This document shows positions 16,565 to 25,719 of a DNA stretch of 64,000 nucleotides, piece by piece; the first letter of the stretch is position 1; each line of letters starts with the position of its first letter. The DNA comes from Lachnospiraceae bacterium AC2028. GTDB lineage: Bacteria; Bacillota; Clostridia; Lachnospirales; Lachnospiraceae. Position numbers and translations under genes: made by a program. The notes below the pieces were generated by a model. It was not told the origin of the DNA. It did no database searches and saw nothing but the letters and a program-made list of their open reading frames with translations. Where the stretch lies: positions 434,001 through 498,000 of the forward strand of contig JNJD01000006.1 in NCBI GenBank assembly GCA_000702685.1, given 5' to 3'.

Positions 16565-18247
16565 TTATCTGCCTTTTTTCACTTCCGCAGCTTTTGCCTT
16601 CAGTTCCCTCGCGTTTTCAAGAGAGCTTTCCGATACCGAATCCGTACCGAGAAGTCTTGCGATCTCTGCGATCGAAGCATCCCCTTCGGCGCTGATCACA
16701 TCCGTGGTGGTGGATGAATCATCGGAAGATTTTACGATCATAAAATGATGATCCGCCATCGCTGCGATCTGGGGAAGATGCGTGATGCAGATGACCTGAT
16801 GATGCTCCGAAACACGTGCCAGAGCCCCCGCGACCTTCCATGCCGTAATACCGCTGATACCCGAATCGATCTCATCGAATATAAGCGTTCCGGTAGATTC
16901 CCTTCCGGCCATTACAGTCTTGACGGCAAGCATCATACGGGAAAGCTCACCGCCCGATGCAACATCCGCAATAGGCTTTCTGTCCTCACCGGGATTTACC
17001 GAGATGAGGAAATCCGCGGAATCACTTCCCTTTGCGGAAGGTTCTGTCTTTTCAAGCTTTATTTCAAGATCCACGGTCTCGAAATTCAGTTCCTTAAGTC
17101 TTTCGGTAAGCTGCTTTTCAAGAAGCGGTGCATTTTTCTTACGTATCTTATGCAGCTTATCGGCAGCATCAAAATATTTATCTTCCGCTTCCTTAAGATC
17201 TGCTTTCAATCCTTCGATATATGCATCATAGTCTTCGAATTTCGCTATGATCTCTTTTCTTGATCCTGCATATGCGAGAATATCGGGAATTGTTTTTCCG
17301 TATTTACTCTTCAGTTTATTGATAAGATCGAGTCTTTCTTCGGTGAGAGCAAATCTCTCATCATCAAATTCCATCTGGGAAAGATATGATCCCAGTTCCA
17401 TCTGCAGATCGGAAAGAATGGATTCCGCCGATCTTAATTCTTCTTCAAATCCCGACAGGCTGTCATCATATTCGGAGACTGCGGACAATTCTCTAAGTGC
17501 CTGCGATGTCAGACTGCCCGCATTCTCGTCGTCTCCTCCGATGAGTTCATGCGCTCTGCTGACTCCTTCGGCGATCTTCCTGAAATTACTCATCCTGCGA
17601 TAAGCATTTTCAAGTTCCTCGTCTTCTCCTTCCTTAAGTCCGGCCTCTTCTATCTCATCAAGTTCAAACCTTGCAAGAGAAGCTTCTTTCTCAGCCGAGC
17701 CGGTATCACTCAGTTCTTCATCAAGCTTATCCTTAAGTTCACACATTACATGATACTTTTCGGATACGTCGCCGAGAAGCTTTCCGGTATCACCGCCCGA
17801 ATAAAGGTCCAGGATATCCAGAAGCTCAGATCTGTGGAGAAGTGTCTCATAGTCTCTCTGTCCGTGCACATTAATGAGCACCTGTGAAAGACGCTTCATT
17901 TCCCTGACGGCAACATTGCTTCCGTTGATACGGCATGAACTTTTCTGGGAATTACACGTTCTCTTGACAATGACGCTTCCGTCATCTTCGGGAGAGATGT
18001 CGAGATCTCTCAGAACGGCAAGAGCCGGTTCCGGCAATGAATCAAATACAAGTTCGACGGATGCGTTCTCGGCACCCTTTCTGATCATGGAAGTATCGAA
18101 TCTCGAGCCCAGTGCCATAAGCACCGAACCCATAAGAAGGCTTTTTCCCGCACCGGTCTCACCGGTAAGGATATTAAGCCCGTCTGAAAAGTCTATATCG
18201 GCATCTTCGATAAGTGCCAGATTTTTAACATGAAGATTTTTAAGCAT
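16565..18247 (-). CDS. recN: DNA repair ATPase RecN
   Basis: 560 residues, normal length. SMC-like: Walker A GETGAGKSLLMGSVLMALG at the N-terminus, a long coiled coil in the middle, and the signature ASGGELSRMMLAVK with Walker B TLIFDEIDSGISG at the C-terminus. RecN gathers broken DNA ends in double-strand break repair. GGAGGATGA precedes the ATG. It closes the asp23-to-argR operon. Confidence 0.96.
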   Translation of the reverse strand: MLKNLHVKNLALIEDADIDFSDGLNILTGETGAGKSLLMGSVLMALGSRFDTSMIRKGAENASVELVFDSLPEPALAVLRDLDISPEDDGSVIVKRTCNSQKSSCRINGSNVAVREMKRLSQVLINVHGQRDYETLLHRSELLDILDLYSGGDTGKLLGDVSEKYHVMCELKDKLDEELSDTGSAEKEASLARFELDEIEEAGLKEGEDEELENAYRRMSNFRKIAEGVSRAHELIGGDDENAGSLTSQALRELSAVSEYDDSLSGFEEELRSAESILSDLQMELGSYLSQMEFDDERFALTEERLDLINKLKSKYGKTIPDILAYAGSRKEIIAKFEDYDAYIEGLKADLKEAEDKYFDAADKLHKIRKKNAPLLEKQLTERLKELNFETVDLEIKLEKTEPSAKGSDSADFLISVNPGEDRKPIADVASGGELSRMMLAVKTVMAGRESTGTLIFDEIDSGISGITAWKVAGALARVSEHHQVICITHLPQIAAMADHHFMIVKSSDDSSTTTDVISAEGDASIAEIARLLGTDSVSESSLENARELKAKAAEVKKGR

Positions 18248-18283
18248 TTCATCCTCCGCCTTTTTGCGGGCGGGTCGAAGGTG

Positions 18284-18742
18284 TCAGGGATTTACTATAT
18301 CCTTTATCTTAGTCATGAGTTCATCGGCTTTGTCCGCGTATCTTACAGCGATCATAACGGTGTCATCGCCCGCTATGCATCCGGACACTTCTTCAAGATG
18401 CATTGCATCGATGGACGCGGCAACAGCCATAGCCATTCCCGCCACCGTCCTTAAGACAAGTATGCTCTGTGCCTTGTCCATAGCCACGAATCCGTCACGG
18501 AGCACTCTGGAGTATTTCTCCTCCATAGCGCCGGAATCCGTAGTGATACGCACATATTTCAAGCCGTTTTTTTCGGAGGGCATTTTGGACAGGGACAGTT
18601 CACGGATATCCCTGCTTACGGTGGCCTGCGTTGCCTTAAAGCCCTCCTTCTCAAGAAGTTCGCAAAGTTCTTCCTGAGTGGCTATATCGTTTTTTTCGAT
18701 GAGATCGATTATCGCTCTCTGCCTGGCATCCTTTTTAAGCAT
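18284..18742 (-). CDS. argR: Arginine repressor
   Basis: 152 residues. N-terminal winged-helix DNA-binding domain (QEELCELLEKEGFKATQATV) and the C-terminal hexamerisation/arginine-binding domain with GCIAGDDTVMIAVR, in which the two Asp contact arginine. Controls arginine synthesis and catabolism genes. It overlaps the nadK stop by one base (TAATG) and lies just before recN, an order common in Clostridia. Confidence 0.95.
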   Translation of the reverse strand: MLKKDARQRAIIDLIEKNDIATQEELCELLEKEGFKATQATVSRDIRELSLSKMPSEKNGLKYVRITTDSGAMEEKYSRVLRDGFVAMDKAQSILVLRTVAGMAMAVAASIDAMHLEEVSGCIAGDDTVMIAVRYADKADELMTKIKDIVNP

Positions 18743-19593
18743 TATTCATCTCCCATCTTTTTGTGGAGATTCTCGAGGAAGCTCAGATTGTTCAGTATCA
18801 TGAATTCGGTGGACTTCTCGGACTTTCTTATCCTGATGATATCTCCCTTTTGAAGCATGGTCCTGCCCTGTCCGTCCAGGGAAAACTCGATCTGTCTTTC
18901 TGCCCACATCCCCTCTTCGGGAATTCTCACTTCAATGCAATCATCGGAAGAAAGGATCAGCGATGCACGGTTGAGCGAGTGCGAGCATATGGAAGTGAGC
19001 ACCATGACCTCAGCGGAAGGCTCAACAATGGGACCGCCTGCCGAAAGGTTATATCCCGAAGAACCTGTGGGAGTGGTTATGATAATTCCGTCGCCCTTGT
19101 ATTCGTGAAGGAACTGTCCGTTGATATACACGGGAAGGTTCACCATATTCATACCGCCGAAACGCGTGATAACGATATCGTTGAGTGAACGTCCGCTGAA
19201 CACCTCACCGTTCTTTCTTATGATCTCACCGCGGAGCATCATTCTCTTCTGGGTCAGGAAGTCTCCCATAAAGATGCGGTTAAGGCTGTCTTCGATCTTA
19301 TCTACTTCGATCTCTGTAAGAAAACCGAGTCTTCCGAGATTGACTCCGACTATGGGAACATCAAGCTTCCACGCTTCCCTGGCAGCCTGAAGCACGGTGC
19401 CGTCTCCGCCGAGAACAAGTATGCAGTCGTATCCGGGATGATCTATCTCGGCATCGAGATCTTCCGTCCTTTTTTTATCGGAGATGAGCACGTCATATGC
19501 AACATTCTTGGATTCACAAAAGTCAGACACTCTCTTTGTGATCTTGCCGTTTGGATCCTTGAATTGATTTGTGTAGATCAGAACTCTTTTCAT
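18742..19593 (-). CDS. nadK: NAD kinase
   Basis: 283 residues. Motifs LGGDGTVLQAAR (catalytic GGDGT), VNLGRLGFLTEI and TTPTGSSGYNLSAGGPIV mark the ATP-NAD kinase fold. It phosphorylates NAD to NADP in the cytosol, the only route to NADP. The start ATG overlaps the end of the tlyA gene by 4 nt and its stop overlaps argR, so translation is tightly coupled. Confidence 0.96.
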   Translation of the reverse strand: MKRVLIYTNQFKDPNGKITKRVSDFCESKNVAYDVLISDKKRTEDLDAEIDHPGYDCILVLGGDGTVLQAAREAWKLDVPIVGVNLGRLGFLTEIEVDKIEDSLNRIFMGDFLTQKRMMLRGEIIRKNGEVFSGRSLNDIVITRFGGMNMVNLPVYINGQFLHEYKGDGIIITTPTGSSGYNLSAGGPIVEPSAEVMVLTSICSHSLNRASLILSSDDCIEVRIPEEGMWAERQIEFSLDGQGRTMLQKGDIIRIRKSEKSTEFMILNNLSFLENLHKKMGDE

Positions 19594-20480
19594 TTTGTAA
19601 GCTCCGTATGTGACATTCCCACAAGTTCGCTGATCCTGTTCTTCCAGACTTCATCGGATGCCAGAATGCGTTCCTCGGCTCTTGCGGCTTCAAAACCTTC
19701 TATGGCTTCTTTTTCATTCATCGACAGGATCTCTCCGGGCACGGTATCCTTCCTGATAAGGTTCATCAGGTATTCAATATTGCCCTCGGGACCTTTTATC
19801 GGTGAAAAATCAATTCCGAGAACTTCAAATCCGACATAGTCGGCGAAACTGACCGTACGTGCTATGACTTCTTCATGAACGGATATATCCCTTACCACAC
19901 CGTTCTTGCCGACCTTGCCCTTTCCGGCTTCAAACTGAGGCTTTATCAGGGCTACGATCCTTCCTCCGTCCTTAAGAAGATTTCTGGCGGGTATAAGGAT
20001 CTTATCAAGCGAGATGAACGACACATCCACACTCGCAAAATCAATTCTTTCGGGGAGATTGTCCGGAGTCAGGAACCTGAAATTGGTCTGTTCCATCACA
20101 ACGACCCTGTCATCATTCCTGAGTTTCCAATCGAGCTGTCCTTTTCCGACATCAACGGAATAGACCCTGGAAGCACCGCTCTGGAGCATGCAATCCGTAA
20201 AGCCTCCGGTAGACGATCCGATATCCATACAGACTTTGCCGGTAAGATCAAATCCCCAGACCTGCATTGCCTTCTCAAGCTTGAATCCGCCGCGGCTTAC
20301 ATACTTCAGCTGCTTGGATCTTACCTCTATATTTACTTTTTCCGGATCGAAGGATGTTCCGGGCTTGTCTTCCTTCTGGCCGTCAACAAATACTTCGCCG
20401 GCCATGATGAGAGCTTTCGCTTTTTCCCTGGAAGGTGCCAGCCCTTTTTCCGTAAGGATCAGGTCAAGTCTTTCTTTCAT
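19590..20480 (-). CDS. tlyA: TlyA-family rRNA 2'-O-methyltransferase
   Basis: 296 residues. An N-terminal S4 RNA-binding domain (RLDLILTEKGLAPSREKAKA) is followed by an FtsJ/RrmJ-like methyltransferase domain whose SAM site is VCMDIGSSTGGFTDCMLQSG. TlyA enzymes methylate ribose 2'-OH positions in 16S and/or 23S rRNA; older records call them hemolysins. It starts two bases after dxs ends and overlaps nadK. Confidence 0.9.
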   Translation of the reverse strand: MKERLDLILTEKGLAPSREKAKALIMAGEVFVDGQKEDKPGTSFDPEKVNIEVRSKQLKYVSRGGFKLEKAMQVWGFDLTGKVCMDIGSSTGGFTDCMLQSGASRVYSVDVGKGQLDWKLRNDDRVVVMEQTNFRFLTPDNLPERIDFASVDVSFISLDKILIPARNLLKDGGRIVALIKPQFEAGKGKVGKNGVVRDISVHEEVIARTVSFADYVGFEVLGIDFSPIKGPEGNIEYLMNLIRKDTVPGEILSMNEKEAIEGFEAARAEERILASDEVWKNRISELVGMSHTELTK

Positions 20481-20481
20481 A

Positions 20482-22350
20482 TCACAGTCCCATGGAGATC
20501 TTCGCTCTTACGGCTTCCGCTATTCCCTCCGGATCGAGTCCGAGTTCTTCACGGAGCTTGTCCACACTTCCCTGATGTATGAATCTGTCTGGAATTCCGA
20601 GACAGAGAACTTCTTTTTCCACGCCCTCCGCAGCAAGGCATTCAAGCACCTGTGAACCGAAGCCTCCGATGAGAACATTGTCTTCAACGGTCACGATAAG
20701 GGAATGGGTACGTGCGCATTCGATTATCATATCCTTATCGAGCGGCTTTACGAATCTTGCGTTGACAAGGCTTACATGGATTCCTTCGGCTTTCAGTATT
20801 TCTCTTGCTTTCTCTGCCGCTTCCATCATTCCGCCGAGTGCCAGAATGCACACACCGTCTTCCTTGTAGATCCATTCGCTCTTACCGAGCTCGACAGGCT
20901 GTCTGAATTCCTGAAGTCCGGTATACGCACATCCTCTCGGATATCTTACCGCTATGGGGCCGTCGTATCCGACAGCGAATTTGAGCATGTCGGAAAGCTC
21001 CCATTTATTCTTGGGAGAACATACCGTCATTCCGGGTATCTGTGAAAGGTACGACAGATCGAAAACACCCTGGTGGGTTTCACCGTCGGCGCCTACGAGT
21101 CCCGCCCTGTCTATGGCAAATACTACGGGAAGATTCTGGAGGCACACATCCTCAACAACCTGGTCGTAAGCCCTTTGCAGGAATGAAGAATACACAGCAA
21201 CAACAGGCTTGTATCCGCCCTTTGCAAGGCCTGCCGCAAATGTCACGGCGTGCTGCTCGGCTATCCCAACATCGAAGAATCTGTCCGGATATTTATTTCT
21301 GAATCTCTTAAGACCGCACCCTTCTGCCATTGCGGCGGTTATTGCGACTATCTTCTCATCCTTTTCTCCGAGCTTGCACATAACGGTAGAAAAGATATCC
21401 GTCCAGCCCGCTACGGTCCTGGGATGAAGGGGAACACCGTTCGTTACGTCAAAAGGCTCTGTTCCGTGGAATCTTGCAGGATGCTTTTCCGCAGGTGCGA
21501 AGCCCTTTCCCTTCTTCGTAAGGACATGGATGAGAACGCATCTCTTAAATCTCTTGGCTTCCCTGATGGCATTTCTCATTGCTTTGATATTATGTCCGTC
21601 AACGGGTCCGAGGTATACGATGCCCATCTCCTCGAAAAGCATTCCCGCGGGAACCATCAGTGATTTGAAACTGTTCTTCGCACGTCTTATCTTACCTACG
21701 ATCTCCTGACCATAGGGCTTGTCGATAATGCTCTTATAAACGCTGGCCTTAAGCCCGAGATAACCGTTTGATGTACGGATCGAATTCAGGTACTTCGGAA
21801 TCCCGCCTACATTCTCCGAAATGGACATATTGTTGTCATTAAGGATTATGATGAAATTGGAATCAGTACGTCCCGCATTGTTCAGCGCTTCAAAAGCAAG
21901 ACCGCCGGTAAGCGATCCGTCTCCGATAACGGAAACTATCGTCTCGTCCCCGCCTCTTAAGTCTCTCGCACAGACCATTCCGAGGCCTGCGGATATCGAT
22001 GTAGAGCTGTGACCGGTATCGAAAGTATCGCACTCACTTTCACAGGCTTTGGGAAATCCGCTCATTCCGCCGTACTTGCGCAGATTGTCAAAGCCTTCTT
22101 TTCTTCCCGTAAGTATCTTATGGGTATAAGCCTGATGTCCCACATCCCATATGATCTTATCCTTGGGAAGATCGAGTTCAAGATGAAGTGCCATCGTAAG
22201 TTCGACAACACCGAGATTGGCACCCAGATGTCCTCCCGTTTTGGAAACCTTATCGATCAGAAATTCCCTGATCTCGGATGCGAGTTCACCGTAGTGCTCT
22301 TCTTCTATGTTTTTTATATCACCGGTACGGTTTATTTTTTCTAAGATCAT
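20482..22350 (-). CDS. dxs: 1-deoxy-D-xylulose-5-phosphate synthase
   Basis: 622 residues, a thiamine-diphosphate transketolase-like enzyme starting the MEP isoprenoid pathway from pyruvate and glyceraldehyde 3-phosphate. The TPP motif GDGSLTGGLAFEALNNAG, the substrate histidine in DVGHQAYTHKIL and the pyrimidine-domain GLVGADGETHQGVFD are intact. It lies 2 nt after ispA, so precursor supply and prenyl-chain synthesis are coexpressed. Confidence 0.96.
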   Translation of the reverse strand: MILEKINRTGDIKNIEEEHYGELASEIREFLIDKVSKTGGHLGANLGVVELTMALHLELDLPKDKIIWDVGHQAYTHKILTGRKEGFDNLRKYGGMSGFPKACESECDTFDTGHSSTSISAGLGMVCARDLRGGDETIVSVIGDGSLTGGLAFEALNNAGRTDSNFIIILNDNNMSISENVGGIPKYLNSIRTSNGYLGLKASVYKSIIDKPYGQEIVGKIRRAKNSFKSLMVPAGMLFEEMGIVYLGPVDGHNIKAMRNAIREAKRFKRCVLIHVLTKKGKGFAPAEKHPARFHGTEPFDVTNGVPLHPRTVAGWTDIFSTVMCKLGEKDEKIVAITAAMAEGCGLKRFRNKYPDRFFDVGIAEQHAVTFAAGLAKGGYKPVVAVYSSFLQRAYDQVVEDVCLQNLPVVFAIDRAGLVGADGETHQGVFDLSYLSQIPGMTVCSPKNKWELSDMLKFAVGYDGPIAVRYPRGCAYTGLQEFRQPVELGKSEWIYKEDGVCILALGGMMEAAEKAREILKAEGIHVSLVNARFVKPLDKDMIIECARTHSLIVTVEDNVLIGGFGSQVLECLAAEGVEKEVLCLGIPDRFIHQGSVDKLREELGLDPEGIAEAVRAKISMGL

Positions 22351-22352
22351 TA

Positions 22353-23303
22353 TTACTTGCGTCTTCCGAGGAGTGAAAGGATCAGCTCCTCCATAAATTC
22401 ATGATTGCCGGGAAGTCCTTCAAGAAGTGACAGCGCTTCCTCGGTCAGTTTCTTTTCATCCGCTTCGGATTGTTCTATTCCGTGAAGCGTTACATAGGTC
22501 TGTTTTCCGTCCTTCTCATCGGATCCCACATTCTTGCCGAGCGTTTCGGTATCACCGATCACATCAAGCAGATCGTCCCTGATCTGGAATGCCACGCCTA
22601 CGTTGTATCCGATCTTTTCAAGTCTTTCTATCTGTCTCTTTCCCGCTCCGGCAAGCACACCGCCGATCATGAAGCATGCCTGTATAAGAGCTGCGGTCTT
22701 ATGCTCGTGAATGAATAAAAGTTCTTCCTCCGACAGATCGAGTCTCTGCTTTTCCGCTTCGACATCAAGACACTGTCCGCCGACCATACCGTAGATGCCC
22801 GCTTTTTCCGCAAGTATATTCAATGCTTTCGCACAGGACTGGTATCTGGACACTTCGGTCTCGGGACTTACTTCAAACGCACTTCCCTCTTTTTCGATAA
22901 GATCGAAGCTCTTCAGAGCGGTTTCATACGCATAATTGAGAAGCCCGTCTCCCGCAAGGAGTGCCATTGCATCACCGTACTTTTTCCAGGTGGTGTCACA
23001 GCCTCTTCTGAGAGTATCGTTATCGAGACAGGGAAGATCATCATGCACGAGTGAATACGTATGTATCATCTCGATCGCAGCCATGAAAGGCTCGACATAA
23101 TCATCCTGTCCCCTGAACATGCGATAGGTCTCCTGTATAAGGAGAGGCCTTAATCTCTTTCCTCCGACCGTTACGGAATAATTCATTGCTTCCATTACGG
23201 AATGCTGGAACTTATCCTCCGGATCCGGCAGATATTTCATTACGATCTTTTCAGAGTTCTCCGTCTGTTTTTTCAGTTCACTGACAAATTGCTTTCTGTC
23301 CAA
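22353..23303 (-). CDS. ispA: Farnesyl/geranylgeranyl diphosphate synthase (polyprenyl synthetase)
   Basis: 316 residues. Both aspartate-rich motifs are present: DDLPCLDND (first) and DDLLDVIGD (second), with the Lys-Arg-Leu-Arg pair GGKRLRPLL in front. It condenses IPP with allylic diphosphates. The frame begins with TTG at 23303, 18 nt after xseB; this start gives the usual family N-terminus, whereas the first ATG would cut off about 22 conserved residues. GGGCGGGAG lies just before it. Product chain length cannot be read safely. Confidence 0.93.
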   Translation of the reverse strand: MDRKQFVSELKKQTENSEKIVMKYLPDPEDKFQHSVMEAMNYSVTVGGKRLRPLLIQETYRMFRGQDDYVEPFMAAIEMIHTYSLVHDDLPCLDNDTLRRGCDTTWKKYGDAMALLAGDGLLNYAYETALKSFDLIEKEGSAFEVSPETEVSRYQSCAKALNILAEKAGIYGMVGGQCLDVEAEKQRLDLSEEELLFIHEHKTAALIQACFMIGGVLAGAGKRQIERLEKIGYNVGVAFQIRDDLLDVIGDTETLGKNVGSDEKDGKQTYVTLHGIEQSEADEKKLTEEALSLLEGLPGNHEFMEELILSLLGRRK

Positions 23304-23321
23304 TTCTCCCGCCCTTTTGAT

Positions 23322-23561
23322 TCAGATCTTTTCAAGTCCCATATCGGAGCCGAGCTTGAGCACTTCCTTCTCGACCGTATCGATCTGGGATGAACACTTT
23401 TTGATAAGATCCATTCCCTTCTTATAATTCTCGAATGCCTCTTCCAAAGGAAGATCGTCCGACTGCAATCTGGAAGTCACTTCCTCGAGCAGTTCGAAAT
23501 TTTCTTCGAGTGTATTTTCTTTTTCACCCGATTCGGGTGCAGTCTTTGTCTTTGCTGCCAT
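23322..23561 (-). CDS. xseB: Exodeoxyribonuclease VII small subunit
   Basis: 79 residues. The family core NFELLEEVTSRLQSDDLPLE followed by AFENYKKGMDLIKKCSSQID is clear; the first 20 residues are a charged tail. Several copies bind the large subunit XseA to form the single-strand-specific nuclease. Located directly after xseA. Confidence 0.93.
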   Translation of the reverse strand: MAAKTKTAPESGEKENTLEENFELLEEVTSRLQSDDLPLEEAFENYKKGMDLIKKCSSQIDTVEKEVLKLGSDMGLEKI

Positions 23562-23573
23562 AGATAAGCCTCT

Positions 23574-24836
23574 TTACAAACTCTCGGTTCCGGTAACATC
23601 TGCATGGATCTCTCCGTCCAGAACCCTTATGTTGATGCTGTCTCCCGCTTTCACTTTCGATACCGATCTGATGTTTTTACCGTCTGCATCGGATGCATAT
23701 GAAAAGCCGCTCTTTAGTCTTCCTACCGGTGACAGGCCTTCAAGCCTGCCGATGAAATTATCAAGCCTGCCCGATGCTCTCTTCACCGACAGATCCATCA
23801 GATGAGGAACGGAAGCGGTGTATTTTTCGAGAGTGTTCTTCCGGGCGTTCACCATCCGGGTCATCGAATTATTCAGGCTCATGCGGTATTTCTCGAGATC
23901 TTTCTTTTTGCGCTCCAGTTTATTCTCCGGAGACGAATACCTGACCGCGGAATAATAATCCTTCAAAAGAGATCTCTTATCCCTGATGCATCTTTCCATA
24001 AGATCCGTCAGGACCTGCGGTGCATCTTCGAGAAAAGAAAGAAGATCCTTCGTCTGCTCCGTCAGGAACAATGCCGCTCCGGTCGGAGTCGATTCATAAT
24101 GATCCGCAATATCGTCGGTAAGGGATCTGTCCCTGTCATGACCTATCGCGGATACGATCGGAGTGCTGCAGTCAAAAACCGCCTGTGCGACGATCCTTTC
24201 ATTGAATGTCCAGAGACTGTCCTTGGAACCGCCGCCTCTGGTAAGGAGTATGACGTCGGGTGAGATGCTGTCCATCGCCGCTATTGCCGAAGCAACGCTT
24301 TCCGCAGCGCCTTCGCCCTCCATAAGTGCGGGAGCAACGATTATCTGTACGTAAGGATCGTTCTTCTTCGCATTGGTCACCACATCACCGACAGCGGCTC
24401 CCGTGAGCGAAGTAATGACACCGATTGTTCTCGGAAATCTCGGGATGTCCTTTTTGTACATCTCATCGAACATTCCGAGTTCTTCAAGTTCCTTCCTCAG
24501 TTCAAGGAGCGCTCTCATGCGCGCACCCTCTCCCGATTCGGAAACTCTCTCAAATACAAAAGAAAGCCCGAACTGCTGGTGATAATTCAGGCTCCCGTAA
24601 AGTGTTACATGCGCGCCTTCCCGAATGATCCGTTTATATTCGTAGGTGCACTTGCTTGCAAACATCATGCATTTAATGTTTGCTTTTTCATCCTTGAGTT
24701 CAAAATAGATGTGCCCGTTTCGGTTAGGCCCGTTATATCCCACGATCTCGCCTTCGATCTCGATCCTGCTTAAGGCGGATGAAAGTCTGATCGCATTATT
24801 CAGATTCTGTACTAATTCAGATACGCTGTATGCCAT
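23574..24836 (-). CDS. xseA: Exodeoxyribonuclease VII large subunit
   Basis: 420 residues. N-terminal OB-fold (YSVSELVQNLNNAIRL to YGSLNYHQQFGLSFVFE), the catalytic domain with GVITSLTGAAVGDVVTNAKK and LTRGGGSKDSLWTFNE, then a long coiled coil for XseB binding. Degrades single-stranded DNA in both directions. Its ATG overlaps the nusB stop. Confidence 0.96.
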   Translation of the reverse strand: MAYSVSELVQNLNNAIRLSSALSRIEIEGEIVGYNGPNRNGHIYFELKDEKANIKCMMFASKCTYEYKRIIREGAHVTLYGSLNYHQQFGLSFVFERVSESGEGARMRALLELRKELEELGMFDEMYKKDIPRFPRTIGVITSLTGAAVGDVVTNAKKNDPYVQIIVAPALMEGEGAAESVASAIAAMDSISPDVILLTRGGGSKDSLWTFNERIVAQAVFDCSTPIVSAIGHDRDRSLTDDIADHYESTPTGAALFLTEQTKDLLSFLEDAPQVLTDLMERCIRDKRSLLKDYYSAVRYSSPENKLERKKKDLEKYRMSLNNSMTRMVNARKNTLEKYTASVPHLMDLSVKRASGRLDNFIGRLEGLSPVGRLKSGFSYASDADGKNIRSVSKVKAGDSINIRVLDGEIHADVTGTESL

Positions 24837-25273
24837 TAAGCAGATTCGTCTCTTACCTTGGTGAGGATGGCATTTACGAATGCTCCGCCGGTATTGTCAC
24901 CGTATGTCTTGGCGATCTCTACGGCTTCATTCATAGCCACGTTCTCGGGAATATCATCATCGTAGAGCATCTCATAAATGCCGAGCCTGAGTGCGGACAG
25001 CTCCGCCTTACCCATACGGTTTCTTGTCCAGCCCACGGCCGCTTTGTCTATCCTTGCGTCTATCTCGGGAAGCTTTTCCCTTACAGCCCTGAACTTGGTG
25101 ACGATATATTCAAGATCTTCGGGGAGATATTCCTCTTCCCTGGCGAACTCCTCGAAGCTGTTTATCTGGTCATCGAGCTCATTTTCCGGATAAAACTCAA
25201 TGCGGAACACAAGTCCGAAGACCTTGTCCCGCAGTTTATGTCTTGTCATGTTCTTTTTATCGCTTACTTCCAC
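24836..25273 (-). CDS. nusB: Transcription antitermination factor NusB
   Basis: 145 residues, all helical, with the family end RVNLAILTKV-like segment here read as FVNAILTKVRDE and NEAVEIAKTYGDNTGGAFVN. Binds boxA RNA with NusE in rRNA transcription. The first in-frame start is GTG at 25273; an ATG at 25249 (MTRHKLRDKVFG) matches the usual NusB N-terminus better, but neither has an ideally spaced ribosome site, so the start is uncertain by eight codons. Confidence 0.92.
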   Translation of the reverse strand: MEVSDKKNMTRHKLRDKVFGLVFRIEFYPENELDDQINSFEEFAREEEYLPEDLEYIVTKFRAVREKLPEIDARIDKAAVGWTRNRMGKAELSALRLGIYEMLYDDDIPENVAMNEAVEIAKTYGDNTGGAFVNAILTKVRDESA

Positions 25274-25274
25274 G

Positions 25275-25649
25275 TCAGATCTCTACTCCGCTTACTCTGA
25301 TATTTACGTCCGTGCAGGTAAGTCCCGTCATATTCTCGACAGAGGACTTGACCCTTGTCTGTACTGCCTGGCAGGTAGCGGGGATGGGATATCCGAATCT
25401 GGTGGAAATGATCATGGATATCTTAACATTGGTTCCTGCAATATCTGCCTTGATCAGTGATCTGCCCTTGGTCTTCTCACTGATTCCTTCGACGCCTTCA
25501 ACCTCGCTTGCGGCAAGCGAAGCGATCTCTTCAACAACAGCGTCTGCTATAAATACGTGTCCGTTGTTCTCGCTGGTTCCGATGGAGATGCCGGACTTTT
25601 CCGTAGTATTCTTAGGTGCTTTGACCTTCTTTTCCTTAACAGCTGCCAT
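25275..25649 (-). CDS. Asp23/Gls24-family envelope stress protein
   Basis: 124 residues. The Asp23 core spans GHVFIADAVVEEIASLAASE to VKISMIISTRFGYPIPATCQ and ends VNIRVSGVEI. Family members are abundant small proteins linked to envelope and alkaline stress and are often found directly before nusB, as here. AAGGAGA precedes the ATG. First gene of the long housekeeping operon running to recN. Confidence 0.9.
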   Translation of the reverse strand: MAAVKEKKVKAPKNTTEKSGISIGTSENNGHVFIADAVVEEIASLAASEVEGVEGISEKTKGRSLIKADIAGTNVKISMIISTRFGYPIPATCQAVQTRVKSSVENMTGLTCTDVNIRVSGVEI

Positions 25650-25703
25650 ATCAGGTCTCCTTTCAAAAAACTATACTCTTAAGGCCTAAAACCATACTGA
25701 ATT

Positions 25704-25709
25704 ATTATA
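25704..25709 (-). promoter_or_regulatory. Extended -10 promoter for the asp23-nusB-...-recN operon
   Basis: TATGGTATAAT on the minus strand is an extended -10 (TGNTATAAT) with no good -35 but lies about 60 nt before the asp23 ATG. Nothing resembling a terminator is seen between there and recN. Confidence 0.6.
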
Positions 25710-25719
25710 CCATAAAACG